DNA of 64,000 nt from Planctomycetota bacterium (GTDB lineage: Bacteria > Planctomycetota > Planctomycetia > Gemmatales > Gemmataceae), in NCBI GenBank assembly GCA_016191165.1, contig JACPPF010000178.1, forward strand, positions 1-64,000. Reading direction: 5' to 3'. The notes under the pieces are model-generated. The model was not told where the DNA came from. It saw nothing but the letters and a program-made list of their open reading frames with translations, and made no database searches. The position numbers and the translations under genes are program-made. Of this stretch, positions 8,229 to 15,990 are shown piece after piece (the first letter of the stretch is position 1; every line of letters starts with the position of its first letter).

Positions 8229-9135
8229 ACGGCAAGGTGCGAACGATCGCCGTGCGCCCGTCTGCTATCAACTGCGTGTCCGGATCCCAGTTGCCGCGGC
8301 GCAAATAAGCCAGCGCAATCACCTGGCCGAGCCTTGGTGAAAACACCGAGGAGGTGATGTGCCCCACCTCGTCACCCGCGCGGAACAGTTTCGTACCTGA
8401 TGCGAGCGCTTCGCCTTCCGCGATGGTAACGCCCATCAGAAGGCGATTGACTTGCCCGCGGTCGCGCGCCATGACGATGGTTTCCTGGCCGAGATAGCAG
8501 CCCTTGGTGTAGCAGATCGCCTGCTTGGTGCGATTCACCTCCACCGCGAACCGAGCCTCGTCGATGTCGATGCCGAATTCGGGCAGGCCGGCCTCCATGC
8601 AGATTACGCGATAGGTTGCGGAATCGGACTCGAAGGCGCCGAGGTCAATCAGCCGTTGCTTGAGCGGGCCGAATTCATCCGCGGCGCAGAACAGGTCGAT
8701 GCCGTCTATCGCGAGCGCTTCCGGCGCCAGCCGGCGAGCCTGTCCCAGGGGCACAAGCGCGGCGGCTCGCTCAAGGACCGCGGTGTCGGAACCAACCAGC
8801 CGCACCAGCGAGAGTTCTCGCGTCCGATCCGTCACCTCCGCCCGTTCACTGATGAGGTAATGGTTGAGGTGTTGCATAACCTTCTCGCCCTGCCCCGCAG
8901 CAAGGTCCAGCAAAAGGAAGTTGCTCTCACGATGAAAGATCCAGACGTGCGCGATGACGCGCGCCTTGTTCGTCGTCAAGAATGCCTCGCGCGTTTCGCC
9001 CACGGGAAGATTTTTTACATCCTGCGTGCAAAGATTGGTCAGGAACTCGCGGGCGTCGGGGCCTGCGACCTCGATCTTGGCGCGGTCGCTCAGGTCGAAG
9101 AATCGCATTCCATCGTTGTTCTTCATTGTTTTCAT
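8212..9135 (-). CDS. ygfZ: YgfZ/GcvT-like folate-binding protein
   Basis: A 307-residue member of the GcvT/YgfZ fold. The diagnostic YgfZ sequence KGCYLGQE is at residues 211-218 with the conserved cysteine. YgfZ proteins bind tetrahydrofolate and support assembly or repair of iron-sulfur enzymes such as MiaB. The glycine-cleavage-specific residues of GcvT are not evident, so I prefer YgfZ. Two in-frame starts compete: ATG 9135 and ATG 9126. The AGGGA motif is better spaced for the second. Divergent from the sensor gene at 9387. Confidence 0.82.
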   Translation of the reverse strand: MKTMKNNDGMRFFDLSDRAKIEVAGPDAREFLTNLCTQDVKNLPVGETREAFLTTNKARVIAHVWIFHRESNFLLLDLAAGQGEKVMQHLNHYLISERAEVTDRTRELSLVRLVGSDTAVLERAAALVPLGQARRLAPEALAIDGIDLFCAADEFGPLKQRLIDLGAFESDSATYRVICMEAGLPEFGIDIDEARFAVEVNRTKQAICYTKGCYLGQETIVMARDRGQVNRLLMGVTIAEGEALASGTKLFRAGDEVGHITSSVFSPRLGQVIALAYLRRGNWDPDTQLIADGRTAIVRTLPFNAAP

Positions 9136-9386
9136 TCCCTACGGAATCGGGTTTTGGCCGTCCGATTCTGAGCGCCAGCGAAAGGCCAACCGGTGTCCTT
9201 CGCAGGTGCTCAGGCTCCGACAAATGTCGGCCCGGCTCCTGGCAAGATAGGGAATTTGGCGCAAGTCGCATTCGATCCGGGCACTTTATCTATCTTGCTC
9301 GCGGTTTGCCGTTCCTGTTATACTTCGCGCGAATTCGCCGCGGAGCATGCTCCGCGCCTCAAAGGCAACACACGAGTAATACGGAC

Positions 9387-11984
9387 ATGACTCGACCATC
9401 CTTTCGCTTTCCGCTGGCGGAGACGCTGGCGGTCGTCGGCATCACCTTCGGCGCCTGGCTGATTCACAACACGTTTCGGCCTTTCGCCGACACGCCCAAT
9501 TACGCGCTGCTCGCGGTCGGGGCCCTGGATATCTTGCTGTGTTTTGCCTGGCTTGGCTACCTGCTGCGCGGCCGACTGCGCGCGGCCCAGCCTTTGCCGA
9601 AGTCGTGGATCGTCATCGGCGTCCTGCTGATCGCGGGACTCCTCGGCTGGATCACGGCACTGTTTGTCGATTCGGATCGCGCCGTGGCCGAGCAGCAGCT
9701 CCATCAAGAATATCTTGCCCAGATCGCCAAGTTGGAAACCAGCGTGCGTCATTTCAGCGATGTCATCACGCCTGCCCCGGATCGAGGCGCGTGGCAGACC
9801 GGTCACGAGCAATACCTTCGGCTGTCCGATCAACTGCACGCTTCGCTGCGCGCCAAAGGGGCCTGGGATGCCGAGTTGAAGCGTGTTGACGAGCAGGTCA
9901 AGCAGATGCACCGAACGTTCCTGTTGCTGGCGGCGGAGACCATTCCGGATCAGCGCCTGAAATGGCGCGGCGAGTACCAACAGGCGCGCGATCGCGCGGT
10001 GCAGACGGCGGCGTCGCTGCATACCGCGCTTGCCAGGGCGGAGCGCGACCTGGCCGCGACTTATCGCGCACGCTGGCATGGCGTTGGCGCCGCGGCGTTG
10101 ACGGGGGTCATCCTGGTCGTCGGGTGCCTGCTGTTCTGGCTCGTGTTCGATCGCGAACTGCGGCGAAGCTGGCGCTCCCTCGCCCGGCTCGCCGGCGAGG
10201 AAGCGCGGTTCCGCGCCCTGGTCGAAAATCACGCCGAACCAATTGCGATTCTCGATGACGCCGCCAATTTTCTTTACGCCAATATGGCATGGCAAACGGC
10301 CTTTGGCTATTCGGTCGCCGAGCTGCACAGCCATAATCTGCTTGCGCTCATCCATGAACAGGATCGCATTGCCGTGCAGGCCGCCCTCACCGCCAACCAT
10401 CCCGGCGCCACGACGCCGTGCCGGTTGAGCGCGGATTATGGCGTCTGGCACGATGTCGAAATTCAGTGCCAACCATTGGCTGACGCGGGAACAGTGCAGG
10501 TTCGCATTCGCGATCTGCGCGAAACGTCCGACGTGCCGATGCACCCGCAGCCCGAACTCCTGCCGGACACAGCGGAGAAGTGGCAAGCCGCCGAAGCGCG
10601 CCTGGCCGAGGTGGAAAGCGAATGCGCTAATCTGCGCGAACGGGAGGTGCGCGCCAATCAGGAATTACAGCAAGCGTGTTTGCTTCTGGATTCGCATCAG
10701 CTAGCTAACTCGGACGGCGTGCTGGTGCTGTCCACCAGCGGTGAGGTCCTGTCGTGGAATCAGGCCTTCGCTCGCTTGTGGAAACTTTCGGATGTAACCT
10801 TGAATGGTCACGGCTGGCCAACCATTGCCGCGCACATGGAGACGCAAGTTTCGTCGGGCTGGGCCGAGTTTCAACGTGCCGCGGGTGCGACGGCGAGCAA
10901 CGGCAATGACGCAAATTGGGAGATGGCGCTCGAGGGCGGCCGGCATCTGGAGGTCCGCGTTCAGGCCGTGCGTGCAGGATCGGCCCAGCGTGCGGATGCC
11001 GTCCAGTTTCACTTCCGCGATGTGACCGCCAACAAGGACCTGCACGTCCAACTTCGGGAACATGAACAAGCTCGCAAAACCCTGGAGAACCGCGCCCGCG
11101 AGCAGGAGAAGCGAGCCAAACAGCTTGAAAAAGAACTCAAGGAACGCGACCACCAGCGCGAGGAAATGGAAGAAACGCTGCGCGACCACCAGGACCGCCT
11201 GCATCAAATGCACCGCCAGCACGAATCGGCCTCCGCTTCCCTCAAGGTCAGCCAGGACGCAACACGCCGACTGGCCAGCGGCGTTGCCAGCGATTTCAAC
11301 AGCCTTCTCTCGGTCATCCTCGGCAACAGCGAGGTGCTGCGCGACACGTTGCCGCGCGATCATGTCGCCCAGAATTACCTGAACGACATCCACGACGCCG
11401 CGAGTAAGTGTACCGACCTGTCGCAGCGTTTGATCGCCTACAGTGGCAGCCATCTATTGCAGATGGTTCCGGTCGAGCTGGCGAATTTTCTTGAAGGTCT
11501 CGACGGCAAGCTCCGTAACGAGCTGGGCTACAACGTGCAACTCAAATCGGAGGCCGACGGCAAACAGCTGTGGGCCAAGCTCGATCCGCATCCTTTGGAA
11601 CAGGCGATCCTGCACCTGGCCAACCAGGCGCGCCAGCAGATGCCGCAGGGGGGCACGCTGACCATTCACGCCAGCCGCGTCCAGTTATCGCGCGGTCAAC
11701 TGGCGCACGCCGACATGGCGCCCGGCGCCTACATCCAGATTCGGCTCAGCGACAGCGGCGCGGGCCTGGACGACAACGCCATCACCCATCTGTTTGAGCC
11801 GTACCATCCCATCGCTCCGGGCCAAAAGGGCGATCTGTCCCTGGCGACCGCCCAGGGCATCCTGCGTCAAAGCGGCGGCTGCATCGAGGTCGCCAGTGAA
11901 CCAGGTCTCGGAACCGAGTGGACCATCCTGGTTCCTGAAACCAGCGATAGGCCGAGCGAGAAGACGCTCCGGGTAAGTGCGTGA
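9387..11984 (+). CDS. Membrane PAS sensor with degenerate histidine-kinase domain
   Basis: An 865-residue protein: three membrane segments near 11-29, 38-60 and 73-93, an extracytoplasmic helical region, a fourth segment about 229-250, a PAS domain about 265-385, a second PAS-like domain about 440-550, a charged coiled coil about 550-625, then DHp- and ATPase-like domains. In this kinase class the phosphorylated site reads GVAHDFNN. Here it reads GVASDFNS, with Ser635 in place of His. The N-box Asn is Gln747 (LANQARQQMPQGG), and the G2 box GTGLGLA reads KGDLSLA, while the G1 box DSGAG is kept. It is therefore likely a pseudokinase used for sensing or dimerisation. No receiver domain follows. 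Start ATG chosen by length and signal topology. Confidence 0.82.
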   Translation: MTRPSFRFPLAETLAVVGITFGAWLIHNTFRPFADTPNYALLAVGALDILLCFAWLGYLLRGRLRAAQPLPKSWIVIGVLLIAGLLGWITALFVDSDRAVAEQQLHQEYLAQIAKLETSVRHFSDVITPAPDRGAWQTGHEQYLRLSDQLHASLRAKGAWDAELKRVDEQVKQMHRTFLLLAAETIPDQRLKWRGEYQQARDRAVQTAASLHTALARAERDLAATYRARWHGVGAAALTGVILVVGCLLFWLVFDRELRRSWRSLARLAGEEARFRALVENHAEPIAILDDAANFLYANMAWQTAFGYSVAELHSHNLLALIHEQDRIAVQAALTANHPGATTPCRLSADYGVWHDVEIQCQPLADAGTVQVRIRDLRETSDVPMHPQPELLPDTAEKWQAAEARLAEVESECANLREREVRANQELQQACLLLDSHQLANSDGVLVLSTSGEVLSWNQAFARLWKLSDVTLNGHGWPTIAAHMETQVSSGWAEFQRAAGATASNGNDANWEMALEGGRHLEVRVQAVRAGSAQRADAVQFHFRDVTANKDLHVQLREHEQARKTLENRAREQEKRAKQLEKELKERDHQREEMEETLRDHQDRLHQMHRQHESASASLKVSQDATRRLASGVASDFNSLLSVILGNSEVLRDTLPRDHVAQNYLNDIHDAASKCTDLSQRLIAYSGSHLLQMVPVELANFLEGLDGKLRNELGYNVQLKSEADGKQLWAKLDPHPLEQAILHLANQARQQMPQGGTLTIHASRVQLSRGQLAHADMAPGAYIQIRLSDSGAGLDDNAITHLFEPYHPIAPGQKGDLSLATAQGILRQSGGCIEVASEPGLGTEWTILVPETSDRPSEKTLRVSA

Positions 11985-12026
11985 GACGGCCCAGGCGAGC
12001 GCTCGCGAAGTTTTTTTGAAAGCCCC

Positions 12027-12056
12027 TTGAACTGGGAAACATCCTTGTGCTAGAAT
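12027..12056 (+). promoter_or_regulatory. Putative sigma-70 promoter of the aroF leader
   Basis: TTGAAC (12027-12032), 18-base spacer, TAGAAT (12051-12056). Transcription would start near 12063, about 100 bases before the leader peptide. The match is good for a planctomycete housekeeping promoter but is by eye only. Confidence 0.5.
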
Positions 12057-12162
12057 TCTTTCATTGGGTCGCGCTATCGTGGCGTGACGTACTAGAGCCT
12101 GCTTGCGGCTGACTTGGTTGCCAGTCGCAGGGAGGGAGGCCCTAGTGGAAGGAGGTGGTCTA

Positions 12163-12198
12163 GTGAGTAGTGGTAACCAGAGGTGGCTGCTCGGATAG
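12163..12198 (+). CDS. Leader peptide of aroF attenuator (11 residues)
   Basis: GTG start followed by codons for the peptide MSSGNQRWLLG and TAG. A perfect Shine-Dalgarno, AAGGAGG, lies at 12149-12155 with seven-base spacing, far better than that of most genes in this window. The Trp codon (12184-12186) lies inside the 5' arm of a strong hairpin. The peptide precedes an intrinsic terminator and then DAHP synthase, the first step of aromatic amino acid synthesis. I infer a Trp-sensing (or Trp/Leu-codon) attenuation leader. It contains only one Trp and no Phe or Tyr, so the sensed signal is not certain. Confidence 0.6.
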   Translation: MSSGNQRWLLG

Positions 12199-12229
12199 CG
12201 GCCGACGGGCTGCCGTCGGAAGCAGCCAC
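12183..12229 (+). promoter_or_regulatory. Leader hairpin overlapping the Trp codon
   Basis: GTGGCTGCT (12183-12191) pairs with AGCAGCCAC (12221-12229); inside, CCGACGG (12202-12208) pairs with CCGTCGG (12213-12219). A ribosome stalled at the Trp codon would cover the 5' arm and free the 3' sequence. A short pairing between GGGCT (12207-12211) and AGCCC (12242-12246) of the terminator could act as antiterminator, but it is weak. Confidence 0.55.
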
Positions 12230-12238
12230 AATCTTGTA

Positions 12239-12280
12239 AGGAGCCCCGGCGCGTATCTCGCCGGGGCTCCTCTTTTTTTT
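12239..12280 (+). terminator. Intrinsic terminator/attenuator before aroF
   Basis: A 13-bp perfect stem, AGGAGCCCCGGCG (12239-12251) with CGCCGGGGCTCCT (12259-12271), loop of seven bases, followed by C and eight T. This is the clearest rho-independent terminator in the window. It lies between the promoter and aroF with no gene before it except the leader peptide, hence the attenuator reading. A stable small RNA of about 215 nt ending here is the alternative. Confidence 0.85.
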
Positions 12281-12330
12281 GTTGTTGGGTTATCGCCCGT
12301 ATTTCGCAACGGTTGTTTTCTTGGCAAAAA

Positions 12331-12384
12331 CCGCTTGCGGATTAGCGTTCGCCGGTCGCCGCCCGGGCGCTAGGCCGCAAGCGG
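12331..12384. repeat. Inverted repeat of the CGCTTGCGG-TTAGCG type
   Basis: CCGCTTGCGGATTAGCG (12331-12347) pairs with CGCTAGGCCGCAAGCGG (12368-12384) with one mismatch. Related half-sites occur at 43970-43992, 44958-45005 and 53825-53872. Its right arm ends directly beside the aroF ribosome site (AGGAGAGAG), so folding could affect initiation. Confidence 0.7.
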
Positions 12385-12398
12385 CAGGAGAGAGTCCC

Positions 12399-13412
12399 AT
12401 GATCGTCGTCATGAAACCCGATTCGACGCAGAAGCAGATCGACCACGTCGTCGAGCTGATTGAAGGGATGGGGCTGCGCAGCCACATCATTGTCGGCACC
12501 GATCGCACCGTCGTCGCCGCGCTTGGCGAGAAACGCGACGGCGCCAAGCAAGCTCTGGAAACGGGGGAGGGTGTGGAAAAAGTCGTGCCGATTCTGGCGC
12601 CCTACAAGATGGCATCCTTCGAGGTCAAGAAGGAACCGACCTGCGTCGAGGTGCTCAAGCTCAAGGTCGGCGCGGGCCGCATCGGCGTCATCGCCGGGCC
12701 TTGCTCGGTTGAAAGCCGGGAGCAGATTCTCGAAGTCGCCCATGCCGTGCGCGAGGCCGGCGCAACGGGTCTGCGCGGCGGCGCCTTCAAGCCGCGCACC
12801 AGCCCGTACAGTTTTCAGGGACTCAAGGAAAAAGGTCTGGAACTCCTGGCCGAGGCGCGCGACGCCACGGGGCTGGCGGTCGTCACCGAAGTGATGGCGC
12901 CGGAACATGTGCCCCTGCTTGCCAAATACACCGACGTCATGCAAGTCGGCGCCCGCAACATGCAGAACTACCCGTTGCTCGAAGCGGTCGGCGAGTCGGG
13001 CAAAGCCGTCCTGCTCAAACGCGGGCCGTCCGCCACCATGGACGAATTCCTCCTGGCTGCCGAATATATCCTCAAGACGGGCAACGCGAACGTGATGTTA
13101 TGCGAGCGCGGCATCCGCACGTTTGAGGACCATACGCGGTTCACGTTGCCGCTGGCGACCGTTCCTTTCCTGCATCAAACCACGCACCTGCCGGTGGTCG
13201 TCGATCCCAGTCACGGGACGGGCAAGGCGAGCCTGGTGACGCCGATGGCGGTCGCGTCGATCGCCGCGGGAGCGGATGGAATCATCATCGAGGTGCATCC
13301 CAATCCCGAAAAGGCGCTCAGCGACGGATACCAGTCGCTTACTTTCCCCGCGTTTCGCGAGTTGATGGCCGAGTGCCGCAAGATCGCGACGGCGCTGGGC
13401 AGGAAGATCTGA
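12399..13412 (+). CDS. aroF: 3-deoxy-7-phosphoheptulonate (DAHP) synthase
   Basis: A 337-residue enzyme of the type I-beta (AroF/KDO8PS-like) group. It condenses PEP and erythrose 4-phosphate in the first shikimate step. Residues 1-70 form the small ferredoxin-like regulatory domain seen in Thermotoga-type enzymes ([18 protein letters not shown]). The barrel follows with IAGPCSVES (98-106), [37 protein letters not shown] and [10 protein letters not shown], which supply PEP, phosphate and metal ligands. The N-terminal domain usually mediates feedback by Tyr or Phe. ATG 12399 follows AGGAGAGAG. A leader peptide and terminator precede it, so expression is probably controlled by attenuation. Confidence 0.95.
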   Translation: MIVVMKPDSTQKQIDHVVELIEGMGLRSHIIVGTDRTVVAALGEKRDGAKQALETGEGVEKVVPILAPYKMASFEVKKEPTCVEVLKLKVGAGRIGVIAGPCSVESREQILEVAHAVREAGATGLRGGAFKPRTSPYSFQGLKEKGLELLAEARDATGLAVVTEVMAPEHVPLLAKYTDVMQVGARNMQNYPLLEAVGESGKAVLLKRGPSATMDEFLLAAEYILKTGNANVMLCERGIRTFEDHTRFTLPLATVPFLHQTTHLPVVVDPSHGTGKASLVTPMAVASIAAGADGIIIEVHPNPEKALSDGYQSLTFPAFRELMAECRKIATALGRKI

Positions 13413-13430
13413 AAAAGGCGCGAATGCAGA

Positions 13431-13476
13431 GCGAGCGGCGGGGTTTATCCCCGCCGGGACCAGCCCGGCGGCTCGC
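13431..13476. repeat. Palindrome between convergent genes
   Basis: CGGCGGGG (13436-13443) pairs with CCCCGCCG (13449-13456), enclosed by GCGAGC (13431) and GCTCGC (13471). It lies between the aroF and phosphatase stop codons and may serve as a two-way transcription stop, but it lacks a T-run. Confidence 0.5.
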
Positions 13477-13501
13477 GGAGTCATTTCATTGCCGAACCTG
13501 T

Positions 13502-15154
13502 TTACGCCAGCCGCCCCAGGCAGACCAGCGTGATATCATCATGCTGATCGCAGCCGGCGGCATGGTGTTTGATGGCTTGCATGATGCGTTCGCCCAGCTG
13601 GCCGGGCGCCAGGCTGACATCGCGCAGGATCGCCTTCAAGGGCCCGGTGCCGAACTGGCGCGCATCCACATCCATGGCCTCGCTAACGCCATCGCTGAAT
13701 AGGATGACGCAGTCGCCCGGCTGGAGGATCACTTGTTGGGCGACATAGGGGTAGCATTCCACGACGCCGATGGGCGGCCCCGTGTGCTCCTCGGAACCAA
13801 CGTCCTCGACCTTGCCGGTGGAACCACAACGCAGGAGTGGCGCCGGGTGACCGGCGTTGGTAACGGTGAGCGTGTGGGTTGCCGGATCGAGCGTCAACGC
13901 CGCCAGGGTCACGAAACGGTCGGTTGCCACCAGGATTTGCATCACGTCGTTGACTTGCTGAATGGCCACGTCAAGCCGCGGTTCTGTGCGCAGGCTGGCA
14001 CGCGCCTCGGCGCTGAAACGAGCCATCACGAGCGCCGCGGGAACGCCCTTGCCCGCCACGTCGCCAACCAGGATGCCGAGACGGCCGTTCGGGAGGGCAA
14101 TGAAATCGTAGTAGTCCCCACCGACGGCCTGAGCCGATTCATTGCACGCGAAGAACTGGTAGCCCTCCAGGGCGGGCAACTGGGCGGGCAGAAAGCTGCG
14201 CGTCACCTGGCGTGCGAGCTCCAGATCGCGTTTGTACGCTTCATTCACCAGGGCGTGCTGGTGGAACTGGGCGTTGGCCAACGCAATTGATGCCTGATTG
14301 GCCACGCCAACGAGAAACGTCAAGTCCTCTTCGGTGAATTTCTTCTTGGCGTTTCGGCTATCCAGAAGCAACACGCCGATCGCCCGGCCATCGTCGGACA
14401 TCAGAGGCGCCGCCATCACGGATTGAATCGCCTGCCCGATGATGCTGTCACTGTCGGGAAACTGAAGGGTGGGCTCGCGGCTCAGCAAGCCCTGCTTTGT
14501 TTTCAGACACTGCCTGACGATGCTCCGGCTGAATTCCGTGGCGACACTTTCTTCGACGTGTCGTGTTTTTAGCACGCGCGGCACCAGGCCGCTGGTGGCC
14601 GGATCCATTTCGATCAAGAAACCACGATCGGCCTGTCTGAAATGGGCAAGCAGGCTATCGACGACTTCCGGCAAGAGCGCGTTCAGATCGAGCGTGTTGA
14701 CGAGTCGATTGCCGATCTCCAGCAGCAATTTGAGTTTCTCGGCGGTCTGGGTGAACACGCTGTCGCTATCGTGGCTGAGGGCGTAGCCGATGTCGGAGGA
14801 ATCGGGTTCTGGAATCTCCGGCGGCAGCGTTTCATAGAAGACCAGCGTGAAATCGCAAATACGGATGACGTCGCGATCCTTCAGCGGCGTTCTTGACAGG
14901 TGAGAAATCATGTTCTGGTTGACGAAGGTATGGTTGTGGCTCGCCTTGCCCTCGCCGTTGCCGTCGGCGATGAAGTAGGAGGCGCCATCCGAGGTGATGA
15001 CGGCATGCTTTTGACTAATCGTCTTATGCTTCTCGGGGTCGGCGCCCACGAGCACGATATCGCAATGTTTGTCGCGGCCCAGGATGATCCTGGGCTTGGT
15101 CAAATGCCAGCAATGGCCTTGATCGGGACCTTTGGCAACATGAAGGTAGGGCAT
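13502..15154 (-). CDS. FHA-GAF-PP2C (SpoIIE-type) serine phosphatase
   Basis: A 550-residue cytosolic signalling protein. An FHA domain occupies about 1-110 (RIILGRDKHCDIVL, then ISQKHAVI), which binds phosphothreonine. A GAF domain spans about 135-290 (ending FLVGVANQASIALANA). The PP2C/SpoIIE domain follows with AVGGDYYDFI, GDVAGKGVPAALVMARF and FSDGVSEAMD, carrying the metal-binding aspartates, and ends HDDITLVCL. These RsbU-like enzymes usually dephosphorylate anti-anti-sigma factors. No anti-sigma gene is nearby, but Ser/Thr kinases at 15-22 kb and 36 kb could supply phosphothreonine. ATG 15154 was chosen for its GGAGG at five bases. Confidence 0.92.
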   Translation of the reverse strand: MPYLHVAKGPDQGHCWHLTKPRIILGRDKHCDIVLVGADPEKHKTISQKHAVITSDGASYFIADGNGEGKASHNHTFVNQNMISHLSRTPLKDRDVIRICDFTLVFYETLPPEIPEPDSSDIGYALSHDSDSVFTQTAEKLKLLLEIGNRLVNTLDLNALLPEVVDSLLAHFRQADRGFLIEMDPATSGLVPRVLKTRHVEESVATEFSRSIVRQCLKTKQGLLSREPTLQFPDSDSIIGQAIQSVMAAPLMSDDGRAIGVLLLDSRNAKKKFTEEDLTFLVGVANQASIALANAQFHQHALVNEAYKRDLELARQVTRSFLPAQLPALEGYQFFACNESAQAVGGDYYDFIALPNGRLGILVGDVAGKGVPAALVMARFSAEARASLRTEPRLDVAIQQVNDVMQILVATDRFVTLAALTLDPATHTLTVTNAGHPAPLLRCGSTGKVEDVGSEEHTGPPIGVVECYPYVAQQVILQPGDCVILFSDGVSEAMDVDARQFGTGPLKAILRDVSLAPGQLGERIMQAIKHHAAGCDQHDDITLVCLGRLA

Positions 15155-15247
15155 GGGATCCTCCTTACGAGGCATCCGAGCCTGAGCGCCAGCGAAGGGC
15201 CAAACCCCGCCCTGTGCTGGCGCCCGGGCCGGAACATTGAGCTCGGA

Positions 15248-15682
15248 TCACTGGGCTCGCTTCCATTCCAGGGTCATGAAGCCCTTCTCCTTGCGAAAGC
15301 GGTCCGGGCGGGCTTTGCCGGCCTCCGAGAAGCAGGACTTGCGCGTGTCCCCCTTGATCTCGTAGATGCCACGCAGGAGGACCTTGTCGGGAGCGTCCTT
15401 GCCATAGACATCGATGGTTTTGATTTTCTTGGTGGGATCGATCTTGAAATAGAGATCGACGGTAATGCTCCCGGTTTTGAGGGTGAACTTGTTGCCTTCA
15501 ATGACGAGGCTTGTCAAACTCAACTCGACATCCGTGGGCGATTTGCCATCGAACCCCTGGGAGGCGACGGCTTCCCATTTGCCCTGAAAGCGCTTGAGTT
15601 CCTTCTTGACGGCCTCATCCTCTGGCTGGGCGGCCGCAAGGCATGTGAAAGAGGCCAGCGCGAGGAAAGGGAGTAGACGCAT
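15248..15682 (-). CDS. Secreted TIGR03067-domain protein
   Basis: A 144-residue protein with a signal peptide (MRLLPFLALASFTCLAAA). The rest matches the planctomycete TIGR03067 pattern: LKRFQGKWEAVASQGFDGK at the start, FTLKTGS, IDPTKKIKTIDV, then GIYEIKGDTRKSCF and a final LEWKR. These lipocalin-like small beta-barrels are abundant and of unknown function. The same domain occurs inside the giant kinase just upstream (residues about 450-565 there). GGAG stands six bases before the ATG. Confidence 0.85.
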   Translation of the reverse strand: MRLLPFLALASFTCLAAAQPEDEAVKKELKRFQGKWEAVASQGFDGKSPTDVELSLTSLVIEGNKFTLKTGSITVDLYFKIDPTKKIKTIDVYGKDAPDKVLLRGIYEIKGDTRKSCFSEAGKARPDRFRKEKGFMTLEWKRAQ

Positions 15683-15990
15683 GTTTTTCTCCAGCAACAA
15701 GGCGCGAGGTGATTTTTCGAACAGTCTACCACGACCTGGCGCGATTCACCAGAAGAAAACGAGGTTAAAACTTTGAAATGCGCGGGACCACCAGTTAGCA
15801 CGTCAGCGCTGGTTTGGCGATCTCGTTCCCAAGCCCCGTTTGGGAACGCACGGTGGGAAGCTCCGCTTCCCCAGCACGACCTGTTGCAAAGGGCCTGGTA
15901 TCGCAACGAAGCTGCGCCTCGACGCAAGTGCCATGAGTCAGGGGGACTCGGCTTCCACCCTTTCACGGGCTTGCGGTTGTAGATCTGCGT
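15683..15990. other. Intergenic region with CGTTCCCA palindromes
   Basis: About 308 bases without a gene. At 15826-15851 CGTTCCCAA pairs with TTGGGAACG, and just after it GGGAAGC pairs with GCTTCCC. The same motif class (CGTTCC...GGAACGCAC) is found in the tandem repeat at 52.1 kb. Nothing else is recognisable. Confidence 0.6.

Noticed and set aside
12062-12280. Signal-recognition-particle RNA or another known small RNA
   Set aside because: GGAAGCAGCC near 12218 recalls the SRP apical motif, but the surrounding helix and the asymmetric loop do not fit. The leader-peptide ribosome site explains the region better.
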